From Pseudomonas rustica (GTDB taxonomy: Bacteria > Pseudomonadota > Gammaproteobacteria > Pseudomonadales > Pseudomonadaceae): a stretch of DNA of 64,000 nucleotides. The notes under the pieces were generated by a model. The model searched no databases and was not told where the DNA came from. It worked only from the letters and a program-made list of their open reading frames with translations. Position numbers and translations under genes: made by a program. The stretch is from the NCBI RefSeq assembly GCF_018336155.1, contig NZ_JAGYHF010000002.1:372001-436000 (forward strand), written 5' to 3'. This document shows positions 9,844 through 20,773 of the stretch, one piece after another. Position 1 is the first letter of the stretch. The number at the start of each line of letters is the position of its first letter.

Positions 9844-11259
9844 ATGAGTACCCACATCAGCATCGCTGACGCCGCCACGCTGCTGAATGTCAGTACGCAA
9901 CGGGTCAGAACCCTTTGCCGCAACGGCGACCTCCAGTCCGAAAAGATCGGTAACACCTGGATCATCGACCACGCCAGCTTAAAAAATTACGGGCTCCGAA
10001 CCGCACATATGATTGCACAAGATCACCCTGCTTACGCCGTGCAGACGTCGTCGAGCGAGCGCAAACCTATCGCTCTGAGCTTTTTCTCCGGCGCCATGGG
10101 CCTCGATCTCGGCCTGGAAAAGGCCGGTTTCGATATCCGCCTGGCCTGCGAATCGAACAAGCATTGCCGCCAGACCATCACCCTGAATCGCCCCAACACC
10201 GCCCTGCTCGGTGACATCAATGACTGCACCGCCGAGCAAGTGCTGGAAGCCGCACAGGTGCGCGCCGAAGACGTCGACCTGATCGTCGGCGGCCCGCCCT
10301 GCCAGGCCTTCAGCACCGCCGGCAAGCGCAAGGCGTTCAATGATGATCGCGGCAACGCCTTCCTCAAGTACATCGATCTGGCACTGGAAATTCGCCCACG
10401 CTTCATCGTGATCGAGAACGTGCGCGGGCTGTTGTCGTGCCCGATGGATCATCGCCCGCACAATCAGCGCGGCAGCGAATTCCCCGATCTGTCCCTCGAC
10501 GAAATGAAGGGCGGCGCGCTCAACTTCGTCATCAGCGTGCTGCGACGTGCCGGCTACACCTGCACGTTCAACCTGTACAACTCAGCGAATTTCGGCACGC
10601 CGCAAATTCGCGAACGGGTCATCATTGTCTGCTCCCGCGATGGCAAAGAAGCGCCGTTCTTGACGCCAACTCACTCCGAAGACGGCTCCCACGGCCTGCC
10701 GGTGTGGAACAAGCTGCGCGGCGCACTGGTCGGTCTGGATCAGCACACGCACCTGAACTTCCCGGAAAAACGCCTCAAGTACTACCGCATGCTCACCGCC
10801 GGACAGAACTGGCGCAGCCTGACTCCGGACTTGCAGCAAGAAGCCCTCGGTAAGTCGTATTTCTCCGGCGGCGGCAAAACCGGTTTCCTGCGCCGTCTGC
10901 ATTGGGAAAAACCCTCGCCGACGCTGGTCACCCACCCAGCCATGCCGGCCACCGACCTCGCGCACCCGGAAGAGGATCGCCCGCTGTCGATTCAAGAATA
11001 CAAACGCATCCAGGAGTTTCCGGACGATTGGCAACTGGCCGGCCCGCTGATCGAGCAATACAAACAGGTCGGCAACGCCGTACCGGTCAGCCTCGGCCAT
11101 GCGGTCGGCAAGTTGATTCGCGACCTGCTCAGCGGCACCGATCAGGCACCGCCGCAGGACTTCCGCTTCTCGCGCTACCAGGCCACGTCGCACAACGACT
11201 GGCTGCAAGTGTTCGAGCAGCAGAAGAAGAAGCTCCAATTCGACCTGGAACTGGCCTGA
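9844..11259 (+). CDS. Type II DNA (cytosine-5-)methyltransferase with N-terminal helix-turn-helix
   Basis: 471 aa. Residues ~4-50 form an excisionase/MerR-like helix-turn-helix (SIADAATLLNVSTQRVRTLC). From ~75 the C5-methyltransferase core runs in canonical order: motif I SFFSGAMGLDLGLEKAG (79-95), motif IV GGPPCQAFS with catalytic Cys153, motif VI ENVRG (191-195), motif VIII QIRERV (254-259), motif IX KPSPTLVTHP (356-365) and motif X QVGNAVP (408-414). It modifies cytosine to protect DNA from the partner endonuclease, which is convergent 41 bases downstream. The target recognition region is ~265-350; specificity cannot be read by eye. It is inserted between carA and dapB. Confidence 0.93.
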   Translation: MSTHISIADAATLLNVSTQRVRTLCRNGDLQSEKIGNTWIIDHASLKNYGLRTAHMIAQDHPAYAVQTSSSERKPIALSFFSGAMGLDLGLEKAGFDIRLACESNKHCRQTITLNRPNTALLGDINDCTAEQVLEAAQVRAEDVDLIVGGPPCQAFSTAGKRKAFNDDRGNAFLKYIDLALEIRPRFIVIENVRGLLSCPMDHRPHNQRGSEFPDLSLDEMKGGALNFVISVLRRAGYTCTFNLYNSANFGTPQIRERVIIVCSRDGKEAPFLTPTHSEDGSHGLPVWNKLRGALVGLDQHTHLNFPEKRLKYYRMLTAGQNWRSLTPDLQQEALGKSYFSGGGKTGFLRRLHWEKPSPTLVTHPAMPATDLAHPEEDRPLSIQEYKRIQEFPDDWQLAGPLIEQYKQVGNAVPVSLGHAVGKLIRDLLSGTDQAPPQDFRFSRYQATSHNDWLQVFEQQKKKLQFDLELA

Positions 11260-11268
11260 TTCACTGCC

Positions 11269-11288
11269 GAGGGAGCGTCTGCTCCCTC
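11269..11288. terminator. Bidirectional terminator-like hairpin between M and R genes
   Basis: GAGGGAGC (11269-11276) and GCTCCCTC (11281-11288) form a perfect 8-bp stem with a GTCT loop. It lies in the 41-base gap between the convergent methyltransferase and endonuclease genes. No long T-tract follows. Confidence 0.6.
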
Positions 11289-11300
11289 AAGCCTCACGCC

Positions 11301-12038
11301 TCACTCATCGCTTGAAGAGTTGAGGCGTACCAGACGATCCCACTGGATCGCACCCTCATCGTTGCAAAACTCGCGGGTGAATTCTTCCGTGAACTGGTTG
11401 ACCAGTTGCGTGTACGAGTCCTGGAATTGGGCATTACGCTCGTGCGCCTTAAAGCCCAGCGGCCCGATCAGCTCGACAAACAGATCCGGGTCGCCCGAGA
11501 TAAACTCCCAGAAACGCTGCCCGCAGAGTTTGCTGTAGTCGCCCTTGTCCGGATTGTTATCACGCCCGTAGCAGCAACCGTTGACGGCAACGATGTTCAG
11601 GCCGGACTGGCTGGTACGCAATGTCCGCTGCGCCGTTTTGAAGTTGGTGCGCATTTGGGTGATCTGCGAGCTGTTGCCCCAGTTCGGCCCGGACTTGATC
11701 GCGACCAGATGACGGCGCCCGTCTTTATCAAACTCCAGATCAACACCGGCGACCGCTGACTTCCAGCCTCCATAGGTCTTGCCATTGATGAAGATCGCCA
11801 GCCCTTCCAGCCAATCGCCGAACAGGGTTTCCTCGTTAGAGGACACGTGCGCATCAACAATCCCGCGAACGATCTGCTCCGCCGTCTGCATGTCCTTGGC
11901 TTTGAACATGTAGGGATTCTTGCGCTTGAGCACACTCTTGAGCTTCAACCGCGACAGGCTGTCGAGGCGCTTCTGGTGAAACGTGCCGATATTGTCTTCG
12001 ACGTACTTGGCCACATCGGCCAGATCCAATGGTTGCAT
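11301..12038 (-). CDS. PmeII-like type II restriction endonuclease
   Basis: 245 aa from the ATG at 12038, chosen because AAAGGA lies 9 bases ahead; in-frame starts at 12047 and 12080 are possible. The KRKNPYMFKAKD segment (38-49), SSNEETLFGDWLEGLAIFI (66-84) and GVDLEFDKDGRRHLVAIKSG (98-117) match what I know of the PmeII-type restriction endonucleases. The last segment is a PD-(D/E)XK core with Asp100 and the AIK triplet ending at Lys115. It should cleave DNA not methylated by the neighbouring C5-methyltransferase. It is convergent to the methyltransferase gene, and its upstream side abuts the dapB terminator. Confidence 0.82.
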   Translation of the reverse strand: MQPLDLADVAKYVEDNIGTFHQKRLDSLSRLKLKSVLKRKNPYMFKAKDMQTAEQIVRGIVDAHVSSNEETLFGDWLEGLAIFINGKTYGGWKSAVAGVDLEFDKDGRRHLVAIKSGPNWGNSSQITQMRTNFKTAQRTLRTSQSGLNIVAVNGCCYGRDNNPDKGDYSKLCGQRFWEFISGDPDLFVELIGPLGFKAHERNAQFQDSYTQLVNQFTEEFTREFCNDEGAIQWDRLVRLNSSSDE

Positions 12039-12079
12039 CCGTTGCATTCCTTTCAAAAATTGAAACTTCAGACAAAACA

Positions 12080-12106
12080 AAGGCGCTTTACGCGCCTTGT
12101 TTTTTT
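12080..12106. terminator. Intrinsic terminator between dapB and the endonuclease gene
   Basis: AAGGCGC (12080-12086) pairs with GCGCCTT (12092-12098). It is followed by GTTTTTTT on the plus strand and by TGTTTTG on the minus strand, so it can act in both directions. It would separate dapB transcription from the endonuclease gene and so from carAB. Confidence 0.75.
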
Positions 12107-12116
12107 CACGATCGAA

Positions 12117-12932
<816 letters not shown>

Positions 12933-14057
12933 TTACAGATCGCCGAAGAAGCGCTTCACACCGTCAAACCAACCGGTGGTTTTCGGTGAATGGCTGTTGT
13001 CGTCGGCCAGCGAGCTGCGGAATTCTTCCAGCAGTTCGCGCTGACGACGGTTCAGATTCACCGGCGTTTCGACCGCAACGCGGCACATCAGATCGCCTGC
13101 ACCGCCGCCACGCACCGGCGCTACACCTTTGCCACGCACACGGAACTGCTTGCCGGTCTGGGTGCCTTCAGGGATTTTCAGTTTGACGCGACCGTCGAGG
13201 GTCGGGATTTCCAGCTCACCGCCCAATGCTGCGTCGACGAAGCTGATCGGCACTTCGCAGAACAGATGCTTGCCGTCACGCTGGAAGATGTCGTGCTCGC
13301 GCACGTTGATGACCACGTACAGATCGCCCGTCGGGCCGCCCTGCGTACCCGCTTCGCCTTCGCCGGACAGACGAATGCGGTCGCCGGTGTCGACGCCGGC
13401 CGGTACTTTGACCGACAGGGTTTTGTACTCTTCAACGCGACCGTCACCGTGGCAGGAATCGCACGGATCGGAAATGATCTTGCCTTGGCCATGGCAACGC
13501 GGGCAGGTTTGCTGCACCGAGAAGAAGCCTTGCTGCATGCGCACCTGACCGATGCCGCCGCAGGTCGGGCACGTCGATGGCGAGGAGCCTTTCTTGGCAC
13601 CCGAACCGTCGCACGGCTTGCAGTTGACCAGTGTCGGAACGCGGATATTCACCGACGTGCCGCGCACCGCTTCTTCCAGATTCAGCTCCAGGGTGTAGCG
13701 CAGATCACTGCCACGCTGAGCGCCGCCACGACCACCGCCGCGACCGCCACCGAAGAAATCACTGAAGACATCGCCAAAGATGTCAGAGAAGTTCTGACCG
13801 CCAAAACCGGCACCGCCGCCGCCCATGCTTGGGTCAACGCCGGCATGACCGTACTGGTCGTAAGCCGCACGCTTGCTGGAATCGGACAGCACTTCGTAGG
13901 CCTCGTTGGCCTCTTTGAACAGTTCTTCCGACGCTTTGTCATCGGGATTACGGTCCGGGTGATGCTTCATCGCCAGACGACGGTAGGCCTTCTTCAGGTC
14001 TGCATCGCTTGAGCCACGCTCAACACCCAACACTTCGTAATAGTCACGCTTTGCCAT
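12933..14057 (-). CDS. dnaJ: Chaperone protein DnaJ (Hsp40)
   Basis: 374 aa from the ATG giving [12 protein letters not shown]. Co-chaperone that delivers substrates to DnaK and stimulates its ATPase. It has a J domain (1-70) with the HPD motif in [10 protein letters not shown], a Gly/Phe-rich linker (~75-115), a zinc-binding cysteine-rich domain with four CxxCxGxG-type repeats (~145-210: [32 protein letters not shown]) and a C-terminal substrate-binding domain. It is in the grpE-dnaK-dnaJ heat-shock cluster. Confidence 0.98.
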   Translation of the reverse strand: MAKRDYYEVLGVERGSSDADLKKAYRRLAMKHHPDRNPDDKASEELFKEANEAYEVLSDSSKRAAYDQYGHAGVDPSMGGGGAGFGGQNFSDIFGDVFSDFFGGGRGGGRGGAQRGSDLRYTLELNLEEAVRGTSVNIRVPTLVNCKPCDGSGAKKGSSPSTCPTCGGIGQVRMQQGFFSVQQTCPRCHGQGKIISDPCDSCHGDGRVEEYKTLSVKVPAGVDTGDRIRLSGEGEAGTQGGPTGDLYVVINVREHDIFQRDGKHLFCEVPISFVDAALGGELEIPTLDGRVKLKIPEGTQTGKQFRVRGKGVAPVRGGGAGDLMCRVAVETPVNLNRRQRELLEEFRSSLADDNSHSPKTTGWFDGVKRFFGDL

Positions 14058-14353
14058 AAGTCTTCTGCACTCTTGAGGACGTCCGGCAAACCCCTCCTGA
14101 GGATCGCCAAACTCGTTGAGCCCCAATACAGGCCCGGACCCAACTCACGTCAATTCAACGATCCTGGTCTTTGATTCTGCGGTACTTGCGGCGCGAAAAG
14201 CAGGAGCATTCCCGGCCATACCGCCAGCATCCGAACGTTGTCGCATGCTGTAAAAATTCGCGTATTCCAGATACGCCAACGCGGGAGCTAGCTCCCGCGC
14301 GGCGACATCCTACCAGTCACTGCCCGAAGGCAGTCAACCGGCCGACCAACAAC
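14058..14353 (-). other. dnaK-dnaJ intergenic region with two hairpins
   Basis: 296 bases without a gene. It holds a perfect 18-base palindrome GCGGGAGCTAGCTCCCGC (14281-14298) and, nearer dnaK, a CTGCC-CGAA-GGCAG stem-loop (14319-14332). These are candidates for partial termination or mRNA 3'-end stabilisation between dnaK and dnaJ. No sigma-32-type promoter was recognised ahead of dnaJ. Confidence 0.5.
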
Positions 14354-16270
<1,917 letters not shown>

Positions 16271-16349
16271 GTTAACTCTCCCGAAACTTTGGATTTGGAT
16301 GCCGCAGCAGTGGTGGCTGACTGCGGTAGCACTTAAACGCTTGACTTCT

Positions 16350-16377
16350 AAATGGGGGCCTTGCGGCTAATTTCAAG
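16350..16377 (-). promoter_or_regulatory. Heat-shock (sigma-32) promoter of dnaK
   Basis: On the minus strand CTTGAAA (16371-16377), a 13-base spacer, then CCCCATTT (16350-16357). This is close to the sigma-32 consensus CTTGAAA-N11-16-CCCCATnT. The TGA within CTTGAAA is the grpE stop codon. Confidence 0.85.
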
Positions 16378-16939
16378 CCTTCTCGTCAATCGAAGGCGAA
16401 ATTGGCGCAGGCGCCTTGCTGACCACAACCATGGCCGGGCGCAACAGGCGACCGTTGAGCTGGTAGCCCTTCTGAAACACCTTCAGAACGCTGTTCGGTT
16501 CTACGTCGGCGCTTTCTTGTGCAGCCATCGCCTGATGGTAAACAGCGTTGAACGGTTCGCCATGCGGATCGATCGCTTCAAGCTGATAACGCTTGAGGGT
16601 GTCGTGGAACATTTTCAGCGTCAGCTCGATGCCTTCACGCATCGGACGGATGCTTTCGTCGTCCGGGTTCGACAACTCGAGACCTCGCTCCAGACTGTCG
16701 ACGATCGGCAGCAGGTCACTGGCGAATTTCTCCAGGGCGAATTTGTGCGCCTTTTCGACGTCCAGTTCGGCACGGCGGCGGACGTTCTGCAGATCGGCAG
16801 CTACGCGCAGAGATTGATCTTGCGCTGCGGCCAATTGCTCTTCGAGCACTTGCACACGGGTCGCCAGGTCATCACTCGAACCTTCCGGCGCCTGAGGGGC
16901 ATCTGGGTTTTGCGTATCTACTGTCTGTTCGTCAGCCAT
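16373..16939 (-). CDS. grpE: Nucleotide exchange factor GrpE
   Basis: 188 aa. It promotes ADP release from DnaK and acts as a thermosensor. The acidic N-terminus is followed by a long dimerising coiled coil (~residues 25-75, [20 protein letters not shown]), a four-helix bundle, and a C-terminal beta domain with [21 protein letters not shown], the family signature. It is the first gene of grpE-dnaK-dnaJ and is preceded by its own sigma-32 promoter. Confidence 0.98.
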   Translation of the reverse strand: MADEQTVDTQNPDAPQAPEGSSDDLATRVQVLEEQLAAAQDQSLRVAADLQNVRRRAELDVEKAHKFALEKFASDLLPIVDSLERGLELSNPDDESIRPMREGIELTLKMFHDTLKRYQLEAIDPHGEPFNAVYHQAMAAQESADVEPNSVLKVFQKGYQLNGRLLRPAMVVVSKAPAPISPSIDEKA

Positions 16940-16992
16940 AGAATTCTCCTTTCAATTTCTTCCGCGAGCCTGACCCGCGCTTCTGTCCCGAT

Positions 16993-17020
16993 ATATGGGG
17001 CCGCAAAATCAGGCTTCAAG
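16993..17020 (-). promoter_or_regulatory. Heat-shock (sigma-32) promoter of grpE
   Basis: On the minus strand CTTGAAG (17014-17020), a 13-base spacer, then CCCCATAT (16993-17000), ~55 bases upstream of the grpE ATG. It has the same spacing as the dnaK promoter in this window. Confidence 0.85.
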
Positions 17021-17139
17021 GGCCTTCAAGCATTAACCCTACAAAAAAGTGCCGCATTCTCATTCCCTGATGCGCTAAGAAGTTTTGCGGTTCAAGCAAA
17101 TCGAGCTAAGCGAGGGCATTGTCAGGCCGAAACAAAACA

Positions 17140-17155
17140 CTGTATAAATAACCAG
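17140..17155 (+). promoter_or_regulatory. LexA (SOS) box of recN
   Basis: CTGTATAAATAACCAG matches CTG-N10-CAG with an AT-rich centre. It lies 25 bases upstream of the recN start, where it would cover the promoter. recN is a classic SOS gene. Confidence 0.88.
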
Positions 17156-17179
17156 ACCTAAAGCCTGGGAGCGGCCTTT

Positions 17180-18853
17180 ATGCTGGTGCACCTGTCCGTA
17201 CATAACTACGCCATCGTTGAACATCTCGATCTCGAACTTGATCGCGGGATGAGCGTGATCACAGGGGAAACCGGCGCCGGCAAGTCGATCATGCTCGACG
17301 CCCTCGGCCTGACCCTGGGCGATCGTGCCGACAGCGGCGTGGTTCGCCCGGGCGCCGACAAGGCCGACATCCTCGCGACGTTCGATCTGGTCGACATCCC
17401 CGAGGCCAGCGCCTGGCTGGCCGAGCGCGATCTGGACATCGACGGCCCGTGCATCCTCCGTCGGGTCATCACCAGCGAAGGCCGTTCGCGGGGCTACATC
17501 AACGGCACGCCCTGCCCGCTCGGCGACCTCAAGTCCCTTGGCGAATTGCTGATCGATATCCACAGCCAGCATGAACACCAGTCGCTGCTGAAAACCGATA
17601 CCCATCGCCGTTTGCTCGACGAATACGCCGGCGCGACCGATCTGGCCCGTCAGGTTCAACTGGCTGCGCAGCGCTGGCGCCAGACCCGTCAGGAACTGGA
17701 GCGCCTTTCCAATTCCGGTGACGAACAACGCGCGCGCCATCAACTGCTCAGCTATCAGCTCGAAGAACTGGAAAACCTCGGTCTCGGCGATAACGAACTG
17801 GAGCAACTGGAGCAGGAACACAAAAACCTGACCAACGCCGAAACCTTGCTGGGCATTTGCCGGCAAGTGGTCGAGCAATGCAGCGAAAGTGACTCGGGTA
17901 ATGTCCTGAACGCACTGACCGCCAGTCTCAATCGCCTGTCGAGCGTGAATAATTCGGTCGGTGCTCTGGGCGAAGCCAGCAGCTTGCTGACCAGCGCGCA
18001 GATTCAGGTTGAAGAGGCGGTGGGCGAACTCAATCGATTCCTCGACAACTTCGATGCCGATCCGGCACGCCTGCAATATCTGGAAGAACGCCTCGACGCT
18101 ATTTATACGCTAGCGCGCAAACACCGAATCCAGCCGACTGAAGTCGCGGAAATGCAGCAGAAGCTGCTGGATGAAATCGAAACCCTGAATGCCAACGATG
18201 AATCCATCGAGCGTCTGGGTGATGAGCTGGCGTCCTACGCCCGTCATTATCAAGAGAAGGCCCGCGAGCTGAGCGATTTGCGCCATCAGGCCGCCGGCAG
18301 CCTTGCCAGTGCAGTGGAACAAGAGATTCAGCGTCTGGGCATGCCCGGCGGCCGATTCACCATCGAGCTGCGCGCCAACAGCAGTGACGAACTGCTGCCG
18401 AACGGGTTGGAGCAGGTTGAGCTGCTGGTTAGCGCCAACCCTGGACAACCATTGAAGGCGTTGGCGAAAGTGGCCTCGGGCGGTGAGCTGTCGCGGATCA
18501 GCCTGGCGATTCAGGTGATCACTGCGCAGACATCCCGGGTGCCAACGCTGGTATTCGACGAAGTGGACGTGGGCATTGGTGGCCCGACGGCTGAAATTGT
18601 CGGCCAGTTGCTACGTCGCTTGGGTGAACGCGGGCAGGTACTGACGGTGACGCACTTGCCGCAGGTGGCCGCGCAGGGTCATCAGCACCTGTTTGTGCAC
18701 AAGGTGCGTGGCGATGAGGCAACCCACACAGCTGTGTCCAAGCTGAGCAAGACCGAACGAATAGAAGAAGTCGCACGGATGCTCGGCGGCATCGATCTGA
18801 CCAAGGAATCGTTGGCTCACGCGAAAAAAATGGTGGTTACCGCGAAAGTTTAA
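17180..18853 (+). CDS. recN: DNA repair protein RecN (SMC-like ATPase)
   Basis: 557 aa. It is an SMC-family ATPase in RecA-dependent double-strand-break repair. Walker A is ITGETGAGKSIMLDALGLTL (28-47). Long coiled-coil arms (~160-380) enclose the RecN hinge. The C-terminal ABC signature ASGGELSRISLAIQ (~433-446) is followed by Walker B TLVFDEVDVGIGG. It is regulated by the LexA box just upstream and ends at a hairpin shared with convergent fur. Confidence 0.98.
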   Translation: MLVHLSVHNYAIVEHLDLELDRGMSVITGETGAGKSIMLDALGLTLGDRADSGVVRPGADKADILATFDLVDIPEASAWLAERDLDIDGPCILRRVITSEGRSRGYINGTPCPLGDLKSLGELLIDIHSQHEHQSLLKTDTHRRLLDEYAGATDLARQVQLAAQRWRQTRQELERLSNSGDEQRARHQLLSYQLEELENLGLGDNELEQLEQEHKNLTNAETLLGICRQVVEQCSESDSGNVLNALTASLNRLSSVNNSVGALGEASSLLTSAQIQVEEAVGELNRFLDNFDADPARLQYLEERLDAIYTLARKHRIQPTEVAEMQQKLLDEIETLNANDESIERLGDELASYARHYQEKARELSDLRHQAAGSLASAVEQEIQRLGMPGGRFTIELRANSSDELLPNGLEQVELLVSANPGQPLKALAKVASGGELSRISLAIQVITAQTSRVPTLVFDEVDVGIGGPTAEIVGQLLRRLGERGQVLTVTHLPQVAAQGHQHLFVHKVRGDEATHTAVSKLSKTERIEEVARMLGGIDLTKESLAHAKKMVVTAKV

Positions 18854-18876
18854 GATTTTGAAACAATAGAAAGCAC

Positions 18877-18900
18877 GAAGGCGACCCTTGGGTCGCCTTC
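18877..18900. terminator. recN/fur convergent terminator hairpin
   Basis: GAAGGCGACC (18877-18886) and GGTCGCCTTC (18891-18900) form a perfect 10-bp stem with a CTTG loop, between the recN stop and the fur stop. Confidence 0.75.
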
Positions 18901-18934
18901 GCTCGTTTCGCGAACCTGAATTCGCGCGACATGC

Positions 18935-19339
18935 TTACTTTTTCTTGCGGACGTACAGCACAAGGTTGTGATCAACCATCTCAAAGCCATGCTTCTCGAC
19001 GATCGACTTCTGAAGTTTTTCGATTTCTTCGTCGAAGAACTCGATCACTTCACCGGTTTCCACGTTGACCATATGGTCGTGGTGGCCACCGTCAGCCAGT
19101 TCGAATACCGCGTGGCCGCCGTCGAAGTTGTGACGGACCACCAGGCCAGCTGCTTCGAACTGGGTCAGAACACGGTAAACCGTGGCCAGACCGACGTCCT
19201 CGCCAGCTTCCATCAACGCCTTGTAGACGTCCTCGGCACTCATGTGACGCTGCTCGGTAGAGTCGAGCATTTGCAGGATCTTGACCCGTGGCAGGGTCAC
19301 TTTGAGGCCGGCTTTGCGTAGTTCGCTATTTTCAACCAT
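18935..19339 (-). CDS. fur: Ferric uptake regulator Fur
   Basis: 134 aa. It is an Fe(II)-dependent repressor of siderophore and iron-uptake genes. The winged-helix DNA-binding domain (1-~82) includes RHMSAEDVYKAL and VGLATVYRVLTQFEAAGLV. The dimerisation domain carries the metal-binding HHDHMVNVETGEVIEF segment. As known for P. aeruginosa Fur, the CxxC structural zinc site is not evident; no cysteine is seen in this sequence. It is divergent from bamE across ~97 bases, a conserved arrangement. Confidence 0.98.
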   Translation of the reverse strand: MVENSELRKAGLKVTLPRVKILQMLDSTEQRHMSAEDVYKALMEAGEDVGLATVYRVLTQFEAAGLVVRHNFDGGHAVFELADGGHHDHMVNVETGEVIEFFDEEIEKLQKSIVEKHGFEMVDHNLVLYVRKKK

Positions 19340-19436
19340 GGTCAGCTTTCTCGCGATGCTGCTTCGCAGCTTCTCTTAATGCGGGTATGATCGGCGTTTA
19401 CGTTGTCCCAGCCAAGATAGTGGAAGTCGCCCACCG

Positions 19437-19964
19437 ATGCAAAACACCAAGCTCTTGCTAACCAGTTTCACCTTTGTGGGACTGCTCGCACTCGCCGGTT
19501 GTTCATTCCCCGGGGTTTACAAAATCGACATCCAGCAGGGCAATGTCGTCACGCAGGATATGATAGACCAGTTACGCCCGGGAATGACCCGGCCGCAAGT
19601 ACGGTTTATTATGGGTAACCCCCTGCTGACCGACACGTTCCATGCCGATCGCTGGGATTACCTGTATAGCCTGCAACCGGGTGGCGGTGAACGCCAACAG
19701 GAACGCGTCAGCGTTATCTTCAATTCTAACGACCAGCTTGTCAGCTTGTCCGGTGATTTTATGCCGGGCGTCAGCCGTGACGAAGCCATTCTCGGTAAGG
19801 ACAGTGGCACTAACGTGACTGCTCCTGCTGAAAACACCGAGAAGCCAGCACCGGAAAAACCGGTCAAGCCAGGTTCCTTGCTGGATCAGATCCAGAAGGA
19901 CGTCGATGGTGTGGAAACCGTTCCGGTTCCGACACCAGAGCCGCTGGACACCACGCCGCAATAA
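19437..19964 (+). CDS. bamE: Outer membrane protein assembly factor BamE (OmlA/SmpA)
   Basis: 175 aa lipoprotein. A signal peptide ends in the lipobox LALAGC (Cys ~22), and the SmpA/OmlA domain contains [19 protein letters not shown] and [20 protein letters not shown]. It belongs to the BAM complex that inserts beta-barrels in the outer membrane. The C-terminal ~45 residues are Pro/Lys/Glu-rich and low complexity. It is divergent from fur and ends at a strong bidirectional terminator. Confidence 0.97.
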   Translation: MQNTKLLLTSFTFVGLLALAGCSFPGVYKIDIQQGNVVTQDMIDQLRPGMTRPQVRFIMGNPLLTDTFHADRWDYLYSLQPGGGERQQERVSVIFNSNDQLVSLSGDFMPGVSRDEAILGKDSGTNVTAPAENTEKPAPEKPVKPGSLLDQIQKDVDGVETVPVPTPEPLDTTPQ

Positions 19965-19977
19965 TTTGCGACGCAAT

Positions 19978-20004
19978 AAAAAACCCGGAAATTCCGGGTT
20001 TTTT
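19978..20004. terminator. Bidirectional terminator between bamE and rnfH
   Basis: An AAAACCCGGAA arm and a TTCCGGGTTTT arm (19980-20002) flank a single-base centre. A-runs and T-runs on either side let it terminate bamE (plus) and rnfH (minus). Confidence 0.85.
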
Positions 20005-20024
20005 ATTGTCTGGCGTTTGGCATC

Positions 20025-20339
20025 TTAAAGATTTCGGGCTTTTGCCTCAGCCGCTTTGGCTGCACGCAAGCGTCGAACTTCTTTCGGATCAGCGAGCAGA
20101 GGGCGGTAAATCTCAATGCGCTCCCCCGCCTGAATCACCCGCGAATTGGGATCCGGCACGACCTTGCCGAAAATCCCCAACGGACATTCCGCCAGATTCA
20201 GCTCAGGAAACTCATCAGCAATCCCCGAAGCGAGCACCGCAGCACGCACTGTCGTGCCCTCTGCCACGCTGACCGTGCCCAGAACCTGGCGATCAACCGC
20301 GGCATACACCACTTCTATCTCGATCACCGGCTTAACCAT
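20025..20339 (-). CDS. rnfH: RnfH family ubiquitin-like protein
   Basis: 104 aa from the ATG giving [13 protein letters not shown]. This is a small beta-grasp protein (UPF0125/RnfH). The [30 protein letters not shown] segment (20 of these residues: [20 protein letters not shown]) is diagnostic. In E. coli the homologue is encoded beside ratA, as here; its ATG overlaps the ratA 3' end by 8 bases. Its biochemical role is unsettled. Confidence 0.92.
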   Translation of the reverse strand: MVKPVIEIEVVYAAVDRQVLGTVSVAEGTTVRAAVLASGIADEFPELNLAECPLGIFGKVVPDPNSRVIQAGERIEIYRPLLADPKEVRRLRAAKAAEAKARNL

Positions 20340-20766
20340 GCATCTGCTTGGCGCGCTGGCAGAACGCATCCACCAACGTGTTGGCAGCCTGATTGAACAG
20401 CGGCCCCAACGTCGCACGCACCAGCGGCCCGGCGTAATCGAACGATAAATCCAGGCTGATCTTGCAGGCCTTCTCGTTCAACGCTTTGAATACCCAGACG
20501 CCGTGCAACTGATTGAACGGGCCTTCCTCAAGATTCATCTCGATCGACTGCCCCGGCACCAGCGTATTGCGCGTGACGAAATGCTGACTCAGCCCGCCCT
20601 TCGCCACGCCAACACTGGCGCGCATGTGCTCAGGCGAGCTTTCCAGCACCTCGGCCGCCGAGCACCACGGCAGAAATTCCGGGTAACGCGCCACGTCGTT
20701 GACCAGGTCGTAAAGGAATTGCGCCGGGTATGGCAACAGGGCTGAGCGTTGAATATGAGTCGTCAT
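20332..20766 (-). CDS. ratA: RatA / Coq10-like START-domain protein
   Basis: 144 aa from the ATG giving [15 protein letters not shown]. It has a polyketide cyclase/START fold of the Coq10 type: the N-terminal [18 protein letters not shown] is the family hallmark. In E. coli RatA was reported to inhibit 70S assembly; Coq10 homologues bind ubiquinone. Which applies here cannot be told from sequence. It lies between the NSS transporter and rnfH with 7-base and overlapping junctions. Confidence 0.92.
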   Translation of the reverse strand: MTTHIQRSALLPYPAQFLYDLVNDVARYPEFLPWCSAAEVLESSPEHMRASVGVAKGGLSQHFVTRNTLVPGQSIEMNLEEGPFNQLHGVWVFKALNEKACKISLDLSFDYAGPLVRATLGPLFNQAANTLVDAFCQRAKQMHG

Positions 20767-20773
20767 GTAAGCG

